Source: Paraburkholderia sp. ZP32-5 (lineage in GTDB: Bacteria > Pseudomonadota > Gammaproteobacteria > Burkholderiales > Burkholderiaceae). From it: a stretch of DNA of 64,000 bases. Location of the stretch: NCBI RefSeq assembly GCF_021390495.1, contig NZ_JAJEJP010000001.1, positions 4,030,001 through 4,094,000 on the forward strand. The letters run 5' to 3'. This document shows positions 8,492-17,037 of the stretch, piece after piece. The translations under genes were made by a program, and so were the position numbers. A model generated the notes under the pieces. The model did no database searches. It was given only the letters and a program-made list of their open reading frames with translations, and had not been told where the DNA came from. The number at the start of each line of letters is the position of its first letter. Positions within the stretch are counted from its first letter, which is position 1.

Positions 8492-10089
8492 CCGTCGAGG
8501 AAATCCATTCCAGCGATCTGACGCCGCTCGAACGCGAGCTTGCGCTCGCATCGTTCGGAACCGCGCTGGCCGAAGCGGACGCCGATCAGGCGAGCCCGCC
8601 CGCCGACGCGCATGGCTTCGGCGATATCGGCGCGCCCCCGCCGCTCGACGCCGCCATCGAACATCCGCTCATCACGCCCCCCGCTCCCCGTCTGCCGCCG
8701 TACGATCCCGCTCTCGACGCCAATCCGTATATGCAGGCCTGGCGCGGCCAGCTTGACGCGGTGCGCGCGCGCAGTGCAATCGCCAAGCCGTTGCGCGCAT
8801 GCGGACGACTGACGCGTGCAGCCGGTCTGGTGCTGGAAGCCGTCGGCCTGCGTCTGTCGGTCGGCGCCGAAGTGATGATCGAGCTGCCGCCCGGCAGTTC
8901 GCTACCGATGGCCGAAGCCGAAGTGGTCGGCTTCTCCGGCGACAAACTCTTTCTGATGCCGACCACCGAGGTGATCGGCCTGCTGCCCGGCGCACGCGTG
9001 TTTCCGCTCGAAAGCGCGCCGATCGCCGATCCGATGGCGGGCGCGAAGCGTCTGCCGGTCGGCTGGGAACTGCTCGGCCGCGTGCTCGACGCGTCGGGCC
9101 GGCCGCTCGACGGGCTCGGTCCGCTCGGCACGCAGAATGACGCGCCGTTGTCCGCGCCGGTCATCAATCCGCTCAATCGCGAACCGATCCACAAGGTGCT
9201 CGACGTCGGCGTGCGCGCGATCAACGCGCTGCTGACGGTCGGCCGCGGTCAGCGGATGGGCCTGTTCGCCGGCTCCGGCGTCGGTAAATCGGTGCTGCTC
9301 GGCACGATGGCGCGCTATACGAGCGCCGAGGTGATCGTGATCGGTCTGATCGGCGAACGCGGCCGCGAAGTGAAGGAATTCATCGAGCAGATTCTCGGCG
9401 AGGAAGGTCTCGCGCGCTCGGTCGTGATCGCGGCGCCCGCCGACGTATCGCCGCTGTTGCGGATGCAGGCCGCCGCGTATTCGACATCGCTCGCCGAATA
9501 TTTCCGCGATCAGGGCAAGCACGTGCTGTTGCTGATGGATTCGCTGACCCGCTACGCGATGGCGCAGCGCGAAATCGCGCTGGCCGTCGGCGAGCCGCCC
9601 GCGACCAAGGGCTATCCGCCGTCGGTGTTCGCGAAGCTGCCGGCGCTCGTCGAGCGCACCGGCAACGGTCCGGCGGGCGGCGGTTCGATCACCGCGTTCT
9701 ACACGGTGCTCACCGAGGGCGACGACCAGCAGGACCCGATCGCCGACTCGGCGCGCGCGATTCTGGACGGCCATATCGTGCTGTCGCGTACGCTCGCCGA
9801 GGCCGGCCACTACCCGGCGATCGATATCGAAGCGTCGATTAGCCGGGCAATGACCGCGCTTATCGACGATAACCATTTGAATAAAACGCGTATGTTCAAG
9901 CAGATGCTGTCGCGCTACCAGCGCAACCGCGATCTGATCAACGTCGGCGCGTATTCGAGCGGACGCGACGCGGTGCTCGATCGCGCGATCGCGCTGTACC
10001 CGCGCATGGAACAGTTTCTGCAGCAGGGGTTTCGCGAGTGCGCGAACTTCGAACCGAGCCTGCAGATGTTGAACGCGCTGTTTGGCTAG
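8485..10089 (+). CDS. fliI: flagellum-specific ATP synthase FliI
   Basis: A 534-residue type III export ATPase related to the F1 beta subunit. The P-loop GSGVGKS is at about residues 263-270, the Walker B segment [13 protein letters not shown] follows, and the conserved [13 protein letters not shown] and [11 protein letters not shown] motifs are intact. It has about 70 more N-terminal residues than the enteric protein, Ala/Pro-rich before [18 protein letters not shown]. It energises substrate unfolding at the export gate together with FliH and FliJ. The gene overlaps fliH by 7 bases; a 287-bp spacer unusually separates it from fliJ. Confidence 0.97.
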   Translation: MVTVEEIHSSDLTPLERELALASFGTALAEADADQASPPADAHGFGDIGAPPPLDAAIEHPLITPPAPRLPPYDPALDANPYMQAWRGQLDAVRARSAIAKPLRACGRLTRAAGLVLEAVGLRLSVGAEVMIELPPGSSLPMAEAEVVGFSGDKLFLMPTTEVIGLLPGARVFPLESAPIADPMAGAKRLPVGWELLGRVLDASGRPLDGLGPLGTQNDAPLSAPVINPLNREPIHKVLDVGVRAINALLTVGRGQRMGLFAGSGVGKSVLLGTMARYTSAEVIVIGLIGERGREVKEFIEQILGEEGLARSVVIAAPADVSPLLRMQAAAYSTSLAEYFRDQGKHVLLLMDSLTRYAMAQREIALAVGEPPATKGYPPSVFAKLPALVERTGNGPAGGGSITAFYTVLTEGDDQQDPIADSARAILDGHIVLSRTLAEAGHYPAIDIEASISRAMTALIDDNHLNKTRMFKQMLSRYQRNRDLINVGAYSSGRDAVLDRAIALYPRMEQFLQQGFRECANFEPSLQMLNALFG

Positions 10090-10376
10090 TGCCCGTTCGC
10101 GCGGGTACGTGGATTGCACCGGTCGCCAGAAGGGCCGGCAAAGCATGGAAACGAAGCGGATACTCCATGTATTCGCTCAGCATGACGCGGGGCACAGCCT
10201 TTCTGGCGGCTGACTCCGCGTGACAGATTGTTCCGGGAACGAGCCTTTCATTCCCATTGCGGCGCCGGCCGGCGCTTGTCCGCGACGGCCTGAGGGCGCC
10301 CCCTTCGTTGCAGCGCGGGCGCAATGGCACGCTCGCAAGCCCGTTATTGGCGTGAACTGGCCCGAGGAGGCTGACG
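10090..10376. other. 287-bp intergenic spacer between fliI and fliJ
   Basis: Both strands have only short open frames with no recognisable protein, and no convincing ribosome site except the GAGGAGG that serves fliJ. Two imperfect opposite-facing copies of a GCCAGAA(G/A)GGC-like string (near 10130 and 10198) hint at a remnant of a small repeat. The rest of the fliFGHI run is overlapped gene to gene, so the spacer looks inserted, but I cannot name it. Confidence 0.5.
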
Positions 10377-10826
10377 ATGGCGAAACACTTCCCGATCAAG
10401 ACGCTGATCGGTCTCGCGCAGGACGACGTGGACGCCGCCGCGCAACGCCTCGGCCGCGCGCAGCGTGAGCGCAACGACGTGGCCGCGCAGCTCGACGCGC
10501 TGGTGCAGTATCGCAACGAATACCACGCGCGCTTCACCGAAAGCGCGCAGTTGGGCATGCCCGCCGGCAACATGCGCAACTTCCAGGCTTTTATCGACAC
10601 GCTCGACGCCGCGATCGAACAGCAGCGCAATCTGCTGGCGCAGGCCGACGCGCGCGTCGAAGCCGCCAAGCCCGACTGGCGGCGCCAGAAGCAGAAGCTC
10701 GGCTCGTACGAAGTGCTGCAGCAGCGCGGCGAGGCAGCCGAGGCCAAGATTGCCGCGCGGCGCGATCAGCGCGACTCCGATGAATACGCGGCGCGGATTC
10801 TGCGCATGCGCACCGAGGGCGTGTGA
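10377..10826 (+). CDS. fliJ: flagellar export protein FliJ
   Basis: A 149-residue coiled-coil protein (AQDDVDAAAQRLGRAQRER; LDALVQYRNEYHARF; AIEQQRNLLAQADARVEAAK), corresponding to the gamma-subunit-like central stalk of the FliI hexamer that also cycles export chaperones. The ATG follows GAGGAGGCTGACG, a strong ribosome site. It lies between fliI and fliK, its usual place, though separated from fliI by an atypical spacer. Confidence 0.92.
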   Translation: MAKHFPIKTLIGLAQDDVDAAAQRLGRAQRERNDVAAQLDALVQYRNEYHARFTESAQLGMPAGNMRNFQAFIDTLDAAIEQQRNLLAQADARVEAAKPDWRRQKQKLGSYEVLQQRGEAAEAKIAARRDQRDSDEYAARILRMRTEGV

Positions 10827-10902
10827 TGCGCGCGGTGCTTCGTCGCCGCTTCAACGCTTCGCTTCACCGCACACCTTGTTTGACTGATTGACAGGATTCC
10901 CT

Positions 10903-12408
10903 ATGTCGCTTCTTTCACAGATCGGCTCGCTGCTCGGTTCGAGCGGCAACACGGCGACGGCCGCTGCCGTGAGCGCCGCGGCCGACGCGAGCCCGTTCTC
11001 GCAGACGTTGCAGCAAACCATCGATCAGCAGAACAACGCGGCCGCTCAGAACGCAAGCCAGCAGCAGGCGAATTCGTCGAACGCGTCGCAAGGCGCGTCG
11101 TCGAGCGTGCATGACGCACCGCCGCCGGCCGCGTCCACGCCAACGCCGACGCCGGCACCCGCGCAGCACCAGGCAAGCAACGCGCAGAACAGCAGCAGCG
11201 CGGCGAACACGACGACGACATCGTCGTCAACGCACGCGCAGCAGACCGGCAGCAAGTCGGCCAGCGGGCACTCGCACCACCACGACACGAAGGCGCAGAC
11301 CGACGCGGGCGCGCTCGCCTCGGCGGCAGCCGCCGCGCAGGCGCAAGCCCAGGCTCAGGCACAAGCGGTCACCAACAACGCCGACACGAACACCAGCACG
11401 ACCGACGCGGCGACATCCGCGGCCGATGCGGTGGACGGGCTGGTCGGCACGGCCACGAGCATGCTCGACAAAATAACGGGCAAGAAAGGCGCGATCGATC
11501 CAAAGACGTTGCAGAACGCGATCCAAAGCGCGCTGTCGGCCCTGTCGAACGGCCAGGGCGCGGTGCCGGCGAACGCGCTGGCGGGTGGCGCGGCCATCAA
11601 GGCCGCGACGACGGCGGCCAGTCTCGCTACCGGGAAGAGCGGGATGAACAGCACGGCGGACGGCAAGACGCCCGCGAACGGCCTGTTCGCCGACGGCAAG
11701 AGCGCGGCCGCCACGCACGCGGCCCCAACCACGGCCACGACGACCACGCTGACCGATCCGGCCAATGCAAAATCAGCGGCCGACCTACTGACCGCCGCCG
11801 CGGCGACGAACGGACAGGCGGACAACGTCGCGACCGCGCAGAGCGCGGCCGACGCGACGAACAGCGCGCTGGCGGCCAGCCAGGCAGCCGCCAATGCCGC
11901 GAGCGTGACAGCGGCGGCGCAGAGCACCGGCAATGCAAGCGCCGCGGCCGCGGCTACGAATACGCTGGCACCGCAGGTCGGCACGAGCGATTGGGAAGAC
12001 GCGCTGAGCCAGAAGGTGGTGTTCCTGTCGAACGCGCATTCGCAGAGCGCCGAACTGACATTGAATCCGAAGGACCTCGGACCGCTGCAGGTCGTGTTGC
12101 AGGTCGCGGATAACCATGCGCATGCGTTGTTTGTGTCGCAGCATCAGTCGGTGCGGGAGGCGGTGGAGGCGGCATTGCCGAAGTTGCGGGAGGCGATGGA
12201 GTCGAATGGAATTGGGTTGGGAAGTACCAGTGTGAGTGATGGGTTTGGGAAGCAGAGCGGCCAGCAGCAGGCCGGTGAGGGCCACTCGCGTGGCGGGTCT
12301 GGCACTGGCCGGACGGGTGATGCAGTCGCTGATGGGGCGGATGATTCGGTGCAGACGGTGAATGTGGCCTCGCGGCGCTCGGTTGGGCTTGTGGATACGT
12401 TTGCTTGA
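10903..12408 (+). CDS. fliK: flagellar hook-length control protein FliK
   Basis: A 501-residue FliK. Residues to about 360 are a Ala/Ser/Thr/Asn-rich disordered ruler region; the C-terminal domain (SQSAELTLNPKDLGPLQVVL, then LPKLREAMESNGIGLGSTSV) matches the canonical FliK substrate-switch domain better than the paralogue at 1808-3313. The start chosen is ATG 10903, with AGGA six bases upstream, rather than the in-frame TTG at 10888. The last 300 bases change composition: codons become T- and G-ending (TTG, GGG, GTG), unlike the C-rich upstream part, toward the repeat element that follows. The fli operon is interrupted after this gene. Confidence 0.93.
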   Translation: MSLLSQIGSLLGSSGNTATAAAVSAAADASPFSQTLQQTIDQQNNAAAQNASQQQANSSNASQGASSSVHDAPPPAASTPTPTPAPAQHQASNAQNSSSAANTTTTSSSTHAQQTGSKSASGHSHHHDTKAQTDAGALASAAAAAQAQAQAQAQAVTNNADTNTSTTDAATSAADAVDGLVGTATSMLDKITGKKGAIDPKTLQNAIQSALSALSNGQGAVPANALAGGAAIKAATTAASLATGKSGMNSTADGKTPANGLFADGKSAAATHAAPTTATTTTLTDPANAKSAADLLTAAAATNGQADNVATAQSAADATNSALAASQAAANAASVTAAAQSTGNASAAAAATNTLAPQVGTSDWEDALSQKVVFLSNAHSQSAELTLNPKDLGPLQVVLQVADNHAHALFVSQHQSVREAVEAALPKLREAMESNGIGLGSTSVSDGFGKQSGQQQAGEGHSRGGSGTGRTGDAVADGADDSVQTVNVASRRSVGLVDTFA

Positions 12409-12414
12409 TTTTTT

Positions 12415-12499
12415 GTTGTTCTGGTTTATTGGCCTTTCCTTGATTTGCTTTTGGTCTATTAGCTCTGCCCCTGTGCGGGGCGGCACCTACTTTCTTTGC
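12415..12499 (+). repeat. outer arm (left) of palindromic repeat element
   Basis: These 85 bases recur in reverse complement at 14212-14296 with a single mismatch by eye. The arm contains CTGCCCCTGTGCGGGGCGG and ends in the hairpin stem CCTACTTTCTTTGC. It begins within ten bases of the fliK stop. Confidence 0.95.
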
Positions 12500-12517
12500 G
12501 GCTGCAAAGAAAGTAGG
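12486..12517. repeat. hairpin 1 of the repeat element
   Basis: CCTACTTTCTTTGC, loop GGCT, GCAAAGAAAGTAGG: a perfect 14-bp stem with a four-base loop. The same stem was present at the other end of the element before IS insertion. Confidence 0.93.
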
Positions 12518-12922
12518 CAAAGAAAGCAGCTTTAACCCGCTAGCTCATAAGTGGGCACCTCGGTTCACCACCGGTAGTGGTACATCTGGAATCTGTGTTC
12601 CCGCACATTCCGCACTCGTGACAAAGCCGTCATTCTTCCGGCGGCGCTGCGCGCGCCGTAACCCCATTCAAAAACCATCGGTTGTTTAAGCGTGTCGCCG
12701 AGGCGCAGCCGATGGCTCCCCTACGCGTTCCGTTCCCCCACTGGTTTCCCAGGCAGACCCATCCGCGACGCACGTAGTGCGGAGTGGGTGCGGATGACGG
12801 CTTTGTCGCTAGCGCGGAGTGTGCGGGAACACAGATTCCAGATGCACCACTGCCCCCTCCAAGCCAGGGGACCCACTTAAGAATTAGCGGTTAAAGCTGC
12901 TTTCTTTGCCTACTTTCTTTGC
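12504..12922. repeat. inner palindromic core of the repeat element
   Basis: The first roughly 125 bases (from GCAAAGAAAGTAGGC) and the last roughly 125 bases (ending GCCTACTTTCTTTGC) are imperfect inverted copies; shared strings include GGAATCTGTGTTCCCGCACA and GACAAAGCCGTCAT. The roughly 170-base centre is not clearly repeated. Short open frames inside are not convincing genes. The layout of nested inverted repeats suggests a non-autonomous mobile or MITE-like element. Confidence 0.8.
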
Positions 12923-12928
12923 AGCACG
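12922..12928 (+). repeat. target site duplication (left copy)
   Basis: CAGCACG immediately outside the left end of the insertion sequence, repeated directly at 14206-14212. Confidence 0.9.
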
Positions 12929-14205
12929 TGTACAGACTGGAGACATCGCTGACAGGTGTGCGGGGACATGGTTGACACTTTCGGGCAATCGAACGCCCGG
13001 AATCATTCATGCCCTGGAACGTAAAAGACACCATGAGCCTCCGAGAGGAATTTGTTAGTCTGGCCAGCGAACAGACCCTGAGCTTCAGTGAGCTATGCCG
13101 GCGTTTCAACATCAGCCGCCAGACCGGCTACAAATGGCTGCAACGCCACGCGGCGCATGGCCCCGAGGGCCTGTCCGACCGCTCGCGCCGCCCGCATGAG
13201 AGCCCCACGCGCTCACCGGATGCGATCGTCGCACTCGTGCTCGAGCTGCGCCGCGAGCACGGCTGGGGCGGGCGCAAGATCCAGCGGCGCCTGCGCGATC
13301 TGGGTCACGCGCAGGTGCCCGCGCCAGCCACCATCACCGAGATCCTGCGCCGTCACGGCCTGCTGGACGAACAGGAGCGCGCGCAGCGCCAGCACTGGCA
13401 GCGCTTCGAACACGAGTACCCGAACTCGTTGTGGCAGATGGACTTCAAGGGCGACTTCCCCACCCTGGAGGCAGGCCGTTGCAGTGCGCTAACGGTGCTC
13501 GACGATCACTCGCGCTTTAACGTCGTGCTGGCGGCCTGCGCGCGAACCACCACGCAGGTCGTGCAGGGCGAACTGGAGCGGGCGTTCCGCTGCTACGGGC
13601 TGCCTTCGCGTATCAATACCGACAACGGCGCGCCCTGGGGCTCGCCCAGCGCACCGGGACAACTCACCGAACTGGCCGTGTGGCTGATCCGGCTGGGTAT
13701 CCACGTGAGCTACAGCCGGCCCTACCACCCGCAGACCAATGGCAAGGACGAGCGGTTTCATCGCTCGCTGAAGGCCGAGGTGTTGCAGAGGCATGCATTT
13801 ACCACGCACGCCCACGTGCAGCAGCAACTGGAACGATGGCGTCACGTGTACAACAACGAGCGGCCCCACGAAGCGCTGGCCATGGCCACGCCGCTCTCCC
13901 GTTACCGGCCCAGCCCCCGGAGCATGCCCTCAACGCTGTCCGAGCCGCAATACAGCGCCACGGACGAGGTCCTGCAGGTCAATTCGAATGGCCTGGTGCG
14001 TTTCAGGGGCCGCGCGCTGCGCCTGTCGATTGCACTCAAAGGACTACGCGTGGCCGCCCGGCCTACGGACGACGAAGACGGCGTGATCGAGTTCTGGTTT
14101 GCCCATCATCGTGTCGCCAGACTTGACCTGAACCAGCCCGCACCCTGACCATCATGTGTCAACGATGTCCCCGTACGGGTGTCAATCATGTCTCCAGTCT
14201 GTACA
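12929..14205 (+). mobile_element. IS481-family insertion sequence
   Basis: A 1277-bp element bounded by perfect 18-bp terminal inverted repeats (TGTACAGACTGGAGACAT at 12929-12946 and its reverse complement at 14188-14205); a further TGTCAAC/GTTGACA-like match lies just inside. One transposase gene fills it. It is flanked by a 7-bp direct duplication, CAGCACG, the footprint of transposition. The insertion point is the loop of a hairpin at the right end of the palindromic repeat element. Intact ends, duplication and open transposase indicate a recent, possibly still active copy. Confidence 0.95.
13009..14148 (+). CDS. IS481-family transposase
   Basis: A 379-residue DDE transposase. An N-terminal helix-turn-helix (LSFSELCRRFNISRQTGYKW) is followed by a winged segment (HGWGGRKIQRRLRDLGHAQV) and the rve catalytic core with the three acidic residues in WQMDFKGDF, NTDNGAPWG and YHPQTNGKDERFHR. 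Full length with no frameshift. The start is the ATG giving MPWNVKDTM, a typical IS481 N-terminus. It is transcribed in the same direction as the fli operon, so it could be read through from fliK and may reduce expression of fliL onward. Confidence 0.95.
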   Translation: MPWNVKDTMSLREEFVSLASEQTLSFSELCRRFNISRQTGYKWLQRHAAHGPEGLSDRSRRPHESPTRSPDAIVALVLELRREHGWGGRKIQRRLRDLGHAQVPAPATITEILRRHGLLDEQERAQRQHWQRFEHEYPNSLWQMDFKGDFPTLEAGRCSALTVLDDHSRFNVVLAACARTTTQVVQGELERAFRCYGLPSRINTDNGAPWGSPSAPGQLTELAVWLIRLGIHVSYSRPYHPQTNGKDERFHRSLKAEVLQRHAFTTHAHVQQQLERWRHVYNNERPHEALAMATPLSRYRPSPRSMPSTLSEPQYSATDEVLQVNSNGLVRFRGRALRLSIALKGLRVAARPTDDEDGVIEFWFAHHRVARLDLNQPAP

Positions 14206-14212
14206 CAGCACG
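14206..14212 (+). repeat. target site duplication (right copy)
   Basis: CAGCACG immediately after the right terminal repeat of the insertion sequence, matching 12922-12928. Confidence 0.9.
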
Positions 14213-14296
14213 CAAAGAAAGTAGGTGCCGCCCCGCACAGGGGCAGAGCTAATAGACCAAAAGCAAATCAAGGAAAGGCCAAAAAACCAGAACAAC
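14212..14296 (-). repeat. outer arm (right) of palindromic repeat element
   Basis: Inverted copy of 12415-12499, one mismatch in 85 by eye. Joining 12928 to 14213 restores a second hairpin CCTACTTTCTTTGC-AGCAC-GCAAAGAAAGTAGG. Between this arm and fliL lies a 163-bp leader extremely rich in A and C. Confidence 0.95.
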
Positions 14297-14459
14297 AGAA
14301 AAACAATCCAGAACAACAAAAAAACAAAAAACCAACAAGCCGCCCGCAGGGCTCAAACACAAGAGATAACCCGCAATACCCCTTCTTTTCGACCCATCGC
14401 GGCGCAGCCAAATCAACAACAATCACCCTAACCCATACTCAGGCAGCACAGCACACCCC

Positions 14460-14957
14460 ATGGCAACCACGACCGCACCTCAGCAAGCCGCGCCCGCCTC
14501 GCCGGGCCCCTTGAAGCGCATCATCCTGATCGCCCTCATCGCGGTGATCGCCGCGGCCGCGGCCGGTGCGGGCGTGTGGTTCTTCATGTCCAAGCGCGCG
14601 CCAGCCGCCACCGCCGAGGCCGCGCCGCCTCCGCCCGCGGCGCCGCTGTTCTTCCCGCTCGAATCGATGACCGTCAACCTGCAATCGGATGACGGCCAGC
14701 AGCATTTCCTGCGCATCGGCCTGACGCTGAAGCTCACCGACCCGAAAGTCCAGCAGGAACTGACCGATCACATGCCGGAAGTGCGCAGCCGCATCCTGCT
14801 CGCGCTGTCGAATCATCATCCTGACGATCTCGCGCCGCTCGACGGCAAGCGCGCACTCGCCACCGAACTGCAGACGCTGATCGAGCAGCCCACCGACAAG
14901 GGTGCTCCGCCGGTCCACGTGCAGGACGTGCTGTTCACCGAGTTCGTCGTGCAGTGA
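14460..14957 (+). CDS. fliL: flagellar basal body-associated protein FliL
   Basis: A 165-residue single-pass inner-membrane protein: short cytoplasmic N-terminus, transmembrane helix at about residues 20-42 (IILIALIAVIAAAAAGAGVW), then a periplasmic SPFH-like domain (FFPLESMTVNLQSDDGQQHF, HFLRIGLTLKLTDPKVQQEL). FliL surrounds the stator and strengthens MotAB function. There is no purine-rich ribosome site before the ATG (cagcacagcacacccc), unlike its neighbours; the upstream DNA is the A/C-rich flank of the repeat element. It begins fliLMNOPQR. Confidence 0.95.
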   Translation: MATTTAPQQAAPASPGPLKRIILIALIAVIAAAAAGAGVWFFMSKRAPAATAEAAPPPPAAPLFFPLESMTVNLQSDDGQQHFLRIGLTLKLTDPKVQQELTDHMPEVRSRILLALSNHHPDDLAPLDGKRALATELQTLIEQPTDKGAPPVHVQDVLFTEFVVQ

Positions 14958-15015
14958 CGTGACGTTGTTCAACGCTGCCATCATCAACCGCCACGGGACG
15001 CACAAGGAATAAGGA

Positions 15016-16014
15016 ATGGGCCACGAAGAGTTCATGTCCCAGGAGGAGGTCGATGCCCTTCTGAAGGGCGTCACCGGCGAATCCGACTCTGAATCCGAGC
15101 AGAACGACCGTACCGGCGTACGCCCGTACAACATCGCGACGCAGGAACGGATCGTCCGTGGCCGGATGCCGGGCCTCGAAATCATCAACGATCGCTTCGC
15201 GCGTCTGTTGCGCGTCGGCATTTTCAACTTCATGCGGCGTTCGGCGGAAATCTCCGTCGGTCCGGTGAAGGTGCAGAAGTACAGCGAATTCACCCGCAAC
15301 CTGCCGATCCCGACCAACCTGAACCTGGTCCACGTGAAGCCGTTGCGCGGCACGTCGCTGTTCGTGTTCGATCCGAACCTCGTGTTCTTCGTGGTCGACA
15401 ACCTGTTCGGCGGCGACGGCCGGTTCCATACGCGCGTCGAAGGCCGCGATTTCACGCAGACCGAGCAGCGCATCATCACGAAGCTGCTCAATCTGGTGTT
15501 CGAGCACTACACGACGTCATGGAAGAGCGTGCGTCCGCTCGCGTTCGAATACGTGCGCTCGGAAATGCACACGCAGTTCGCCAACGTCGCGACGCCGAAC
15601 GAAATCGTCATCGTCACGCAGTTTTCGATCGAGTTCGGCTCGACCGGCGGCACGCTGCATATCTGCATGCCGTATTCGATGATCGAGCCGATTCGCGATG
15701 TGCTGTCCTCGCCGATTCAGGGCGAGGCAATGGACGTCGACCGCCGCTGGGTACGCGTGCTGTCGCAGCAGGTGCAGGCAGCCGAAGTGGAACTGAGCGC
15801 CGACCTCGCGGAGGTGCCGGTCACGTTCGAACAGATCCTGAACATGCGCAAGGGCGATGTTCTGCCGATCAACATCCCCGAGCACATCACGGCGAAAGTC
15901 GATGGCGTGCCGGTGATGGAATGCGGCTACGGAATTTTCAATGGTCAGTACGCGTTGCGGGTCCAGAAAATGATCAGCGCAGCCGACACGATGAAGGAAA
16001 GTGGATATGAGTGA
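15016..16014 (+). CDS. fliM: flagellar motor switch protein FliM
   Basis: A 332-residue C-ring protein. The N-terminal CheY-P-binding segment (FMSQEEVDALLKGVTGE) is intact, followed by the middle domain with the FliG-contacting GG pair (VVDNLFGGDGRF) and the C-terminal SpoA-like domain (ILNMRKGDVLPINIPEHI). It receives CheY-P and switches rotation. The ATG follows an AAGGAATAAGGA ribosome region; the stop overlaps the fliN start. Confidence 0.97.
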   Translation: MGHEEFMSQEEVDALLKGVTGESDSESEQNDRTGVRPYNIATQERIVRGRMPGLEIINDRFARLLRVGIFNFMRRSAEISVGPVKVQKYSEFTRNLPIPTNLNLVHVKPLRGTSLFVFDPNLVFFVVDNLFGGDGRFHTRVEGRDFTQTEQRIITKLLNLVFEHYTTSWKSVRPLAFEYVRSEMHTQFANVATPNEIVIVTQFSIEFGSTGGTLHICMPYSMIEPIRDVLSSPIQGEAMDVDRRWVRVLSQQVQAAEVELSADLAEVPVTFEQILNMRKGDVLPINIPEHITAKVDGVPVMECGYGIFNGQYALRVQKMISAADTMKESGYE

Positions 16015-16468
16015 CCTGAACGCAACTCCCGAAGGTGAACTGGCCGCCGCCGAGCAAATGGCCGCCGGCGCGCTCAGCACCGAGGAAGACGACGCGATGG
16101 CCGACTGGGCGAGCGCGCTCGCCGAGCAGAACAACAACCCCGAAGTGAACCCGGCCGCTGGCGCCGTGTTCCAGCCGCTGTCGAAGGTCGAGCCGAGCTC
16201 GACGCGCAACGACATCGACATGATTCTGGACATTCCGGTCCAGATGACGGTCGAACTCGGCCGCACCAAGATCGCGATCCGCAACCTGCTGCAGCTCGCG
16301 CAGGGCTCGGTCGTGGAACTCGACGGCCTCGCCGGCGAGCCGATGGACGTGCTCGTCAACGGCTGCCTGATCGCGCAGGGCGAAGTGGTGGTCGTGAACG
16401 ACAAGTTCGGCATTCGCCTGACCGACATCATCACGCCGTCCGAGCGCATCCGGAAACTCAATCGATGA
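16007..16468 (+). CDS. fliN: flagellar motor switch protein FliN
   Basis: A 153-residue protein with a 75-residue acidic, Ala-rich N-terminal part and the C-terminal SpoA domain (DMILDIPVQMTVELGRTKIA, then NLLQLAQGSVVELDGLAGEP, GEVVVVNDKFGIRLTDII). It completes the C-ring and docks FliH. The ATG at 16007 is preferred over the in-frame GTG at 16001, since AAGGAA at 15994 is well spaced for it. It overlaps fliM by 8 bases and fliO by ATGA. Confidence 0.96.
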   Translation: MSDLNATPEGELAAAEQMAAGALSTEEDDAMADWASALAEQNNNPEVNPAAGAVFQPLSKVEPSSTRNDIDMILDIPVQMTVELGRTKIAIRNLLQLAQGSVVELDGLAGEPMDVLVNGCLIAQGEVVVVNDKFGIRLTDIITPSERIRKLNR

Positions 16469-17037
16469 AACGCCTCGCCGTTCGCGACGCGCTGGTAGCG
16501 TCGCGCGATGTCCTGCGCGTTGCGCTGCGGGCCGCGCTGACGGTAAGCGCCACGGCCGCGCTCTACGCGCCGGTCGCCGCGCACGCCGCCGACATCAACG
16601 CGGTCAACAACGCCGCGAAGATCGCCTCGGCGGTTGGCGCGGGCAGCGCGGTGCCGGCGCTCGGCTTCGGCGCGGTGCTGCAAACCGTTGTCGGGCTCGC
16701 GGTCGTGATCGGTCTCGTGTTCGGCTGCGCATGGCTCGCACGCCGCTTCGGCCTGCAACCGGGTCAACGCGGCGGGCTCGTGAGGACGGTCGGCGGCGCA
16801 TCGCTCGGCGGCAAGGAACGCGTCGCGGTAGTCGAGATCGGCGATACGTGGCTCGTGCTCGGCGCGGCGCCCGGCAACGTGCGTCTGCTTCACACGATGC
16901 CGGCGGGTTCCGCCACGGCCGAAGCTGCCGCCGGTTCGCAGGCGCCGCTTTCGGGCACTTTCGGTCAACGCTTTCGCGACGCGATGAAGGGCGAAGTGGG
17001 CAAGCGTTTTAACGCGCGCGGCGGCGGGGAGCGGTAA
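16465..17037 (+). CDS. fliO: flagellar biosynthetic protein FliO
   Basis: A 190-residue protein with a probable cleavable signal peptide (to VAAHA), one transmembrane segment ([20 protein letters not shown]) followed by [13 protein letters not shown], and a cytoplasmic domain ([20 protein letters not shown]). FliO is the assembly factor for the FliP ring of the export gate. Larger than the enteric protein. Coupled to fliN (ATGA) and to fliP (TAATG). Confidence 0.92.
   Translation: MKRLAVRDALVASRDVLRVALRAALTVSATAALYAPVAAHAADINAVNNAAKIASAVGAGSAVPALGFGAVLQTVVGLAVVIGLVFGCAWLARRFGLQPGQRGGLVRTVGGASLGGKERVAVVEIGDTWLVLGAAPGNVRLLHTMPAGSATAEAAAGSQAPLSGTFGQRFRDAMKGEVGKRFNARGGGER

Noticed and set aside
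10320-10345. TGGCAC followed by GC resembling a sigma-54 promoter before fliJ
   Set aside because: GG to GC spacing is off by one and the -12 element is CAAGC, not TTGCA.
10220-10468. 82-residue frame between fliI and fliJ
   Set aside because: No homology, overlaps the fliJ start region in another frame, no ribosome site.
12692-12880. Small frame inside the palindromic repeat
   Set aside because: No ribosome site and no protein family; the DNA is explained by inverted repeats.
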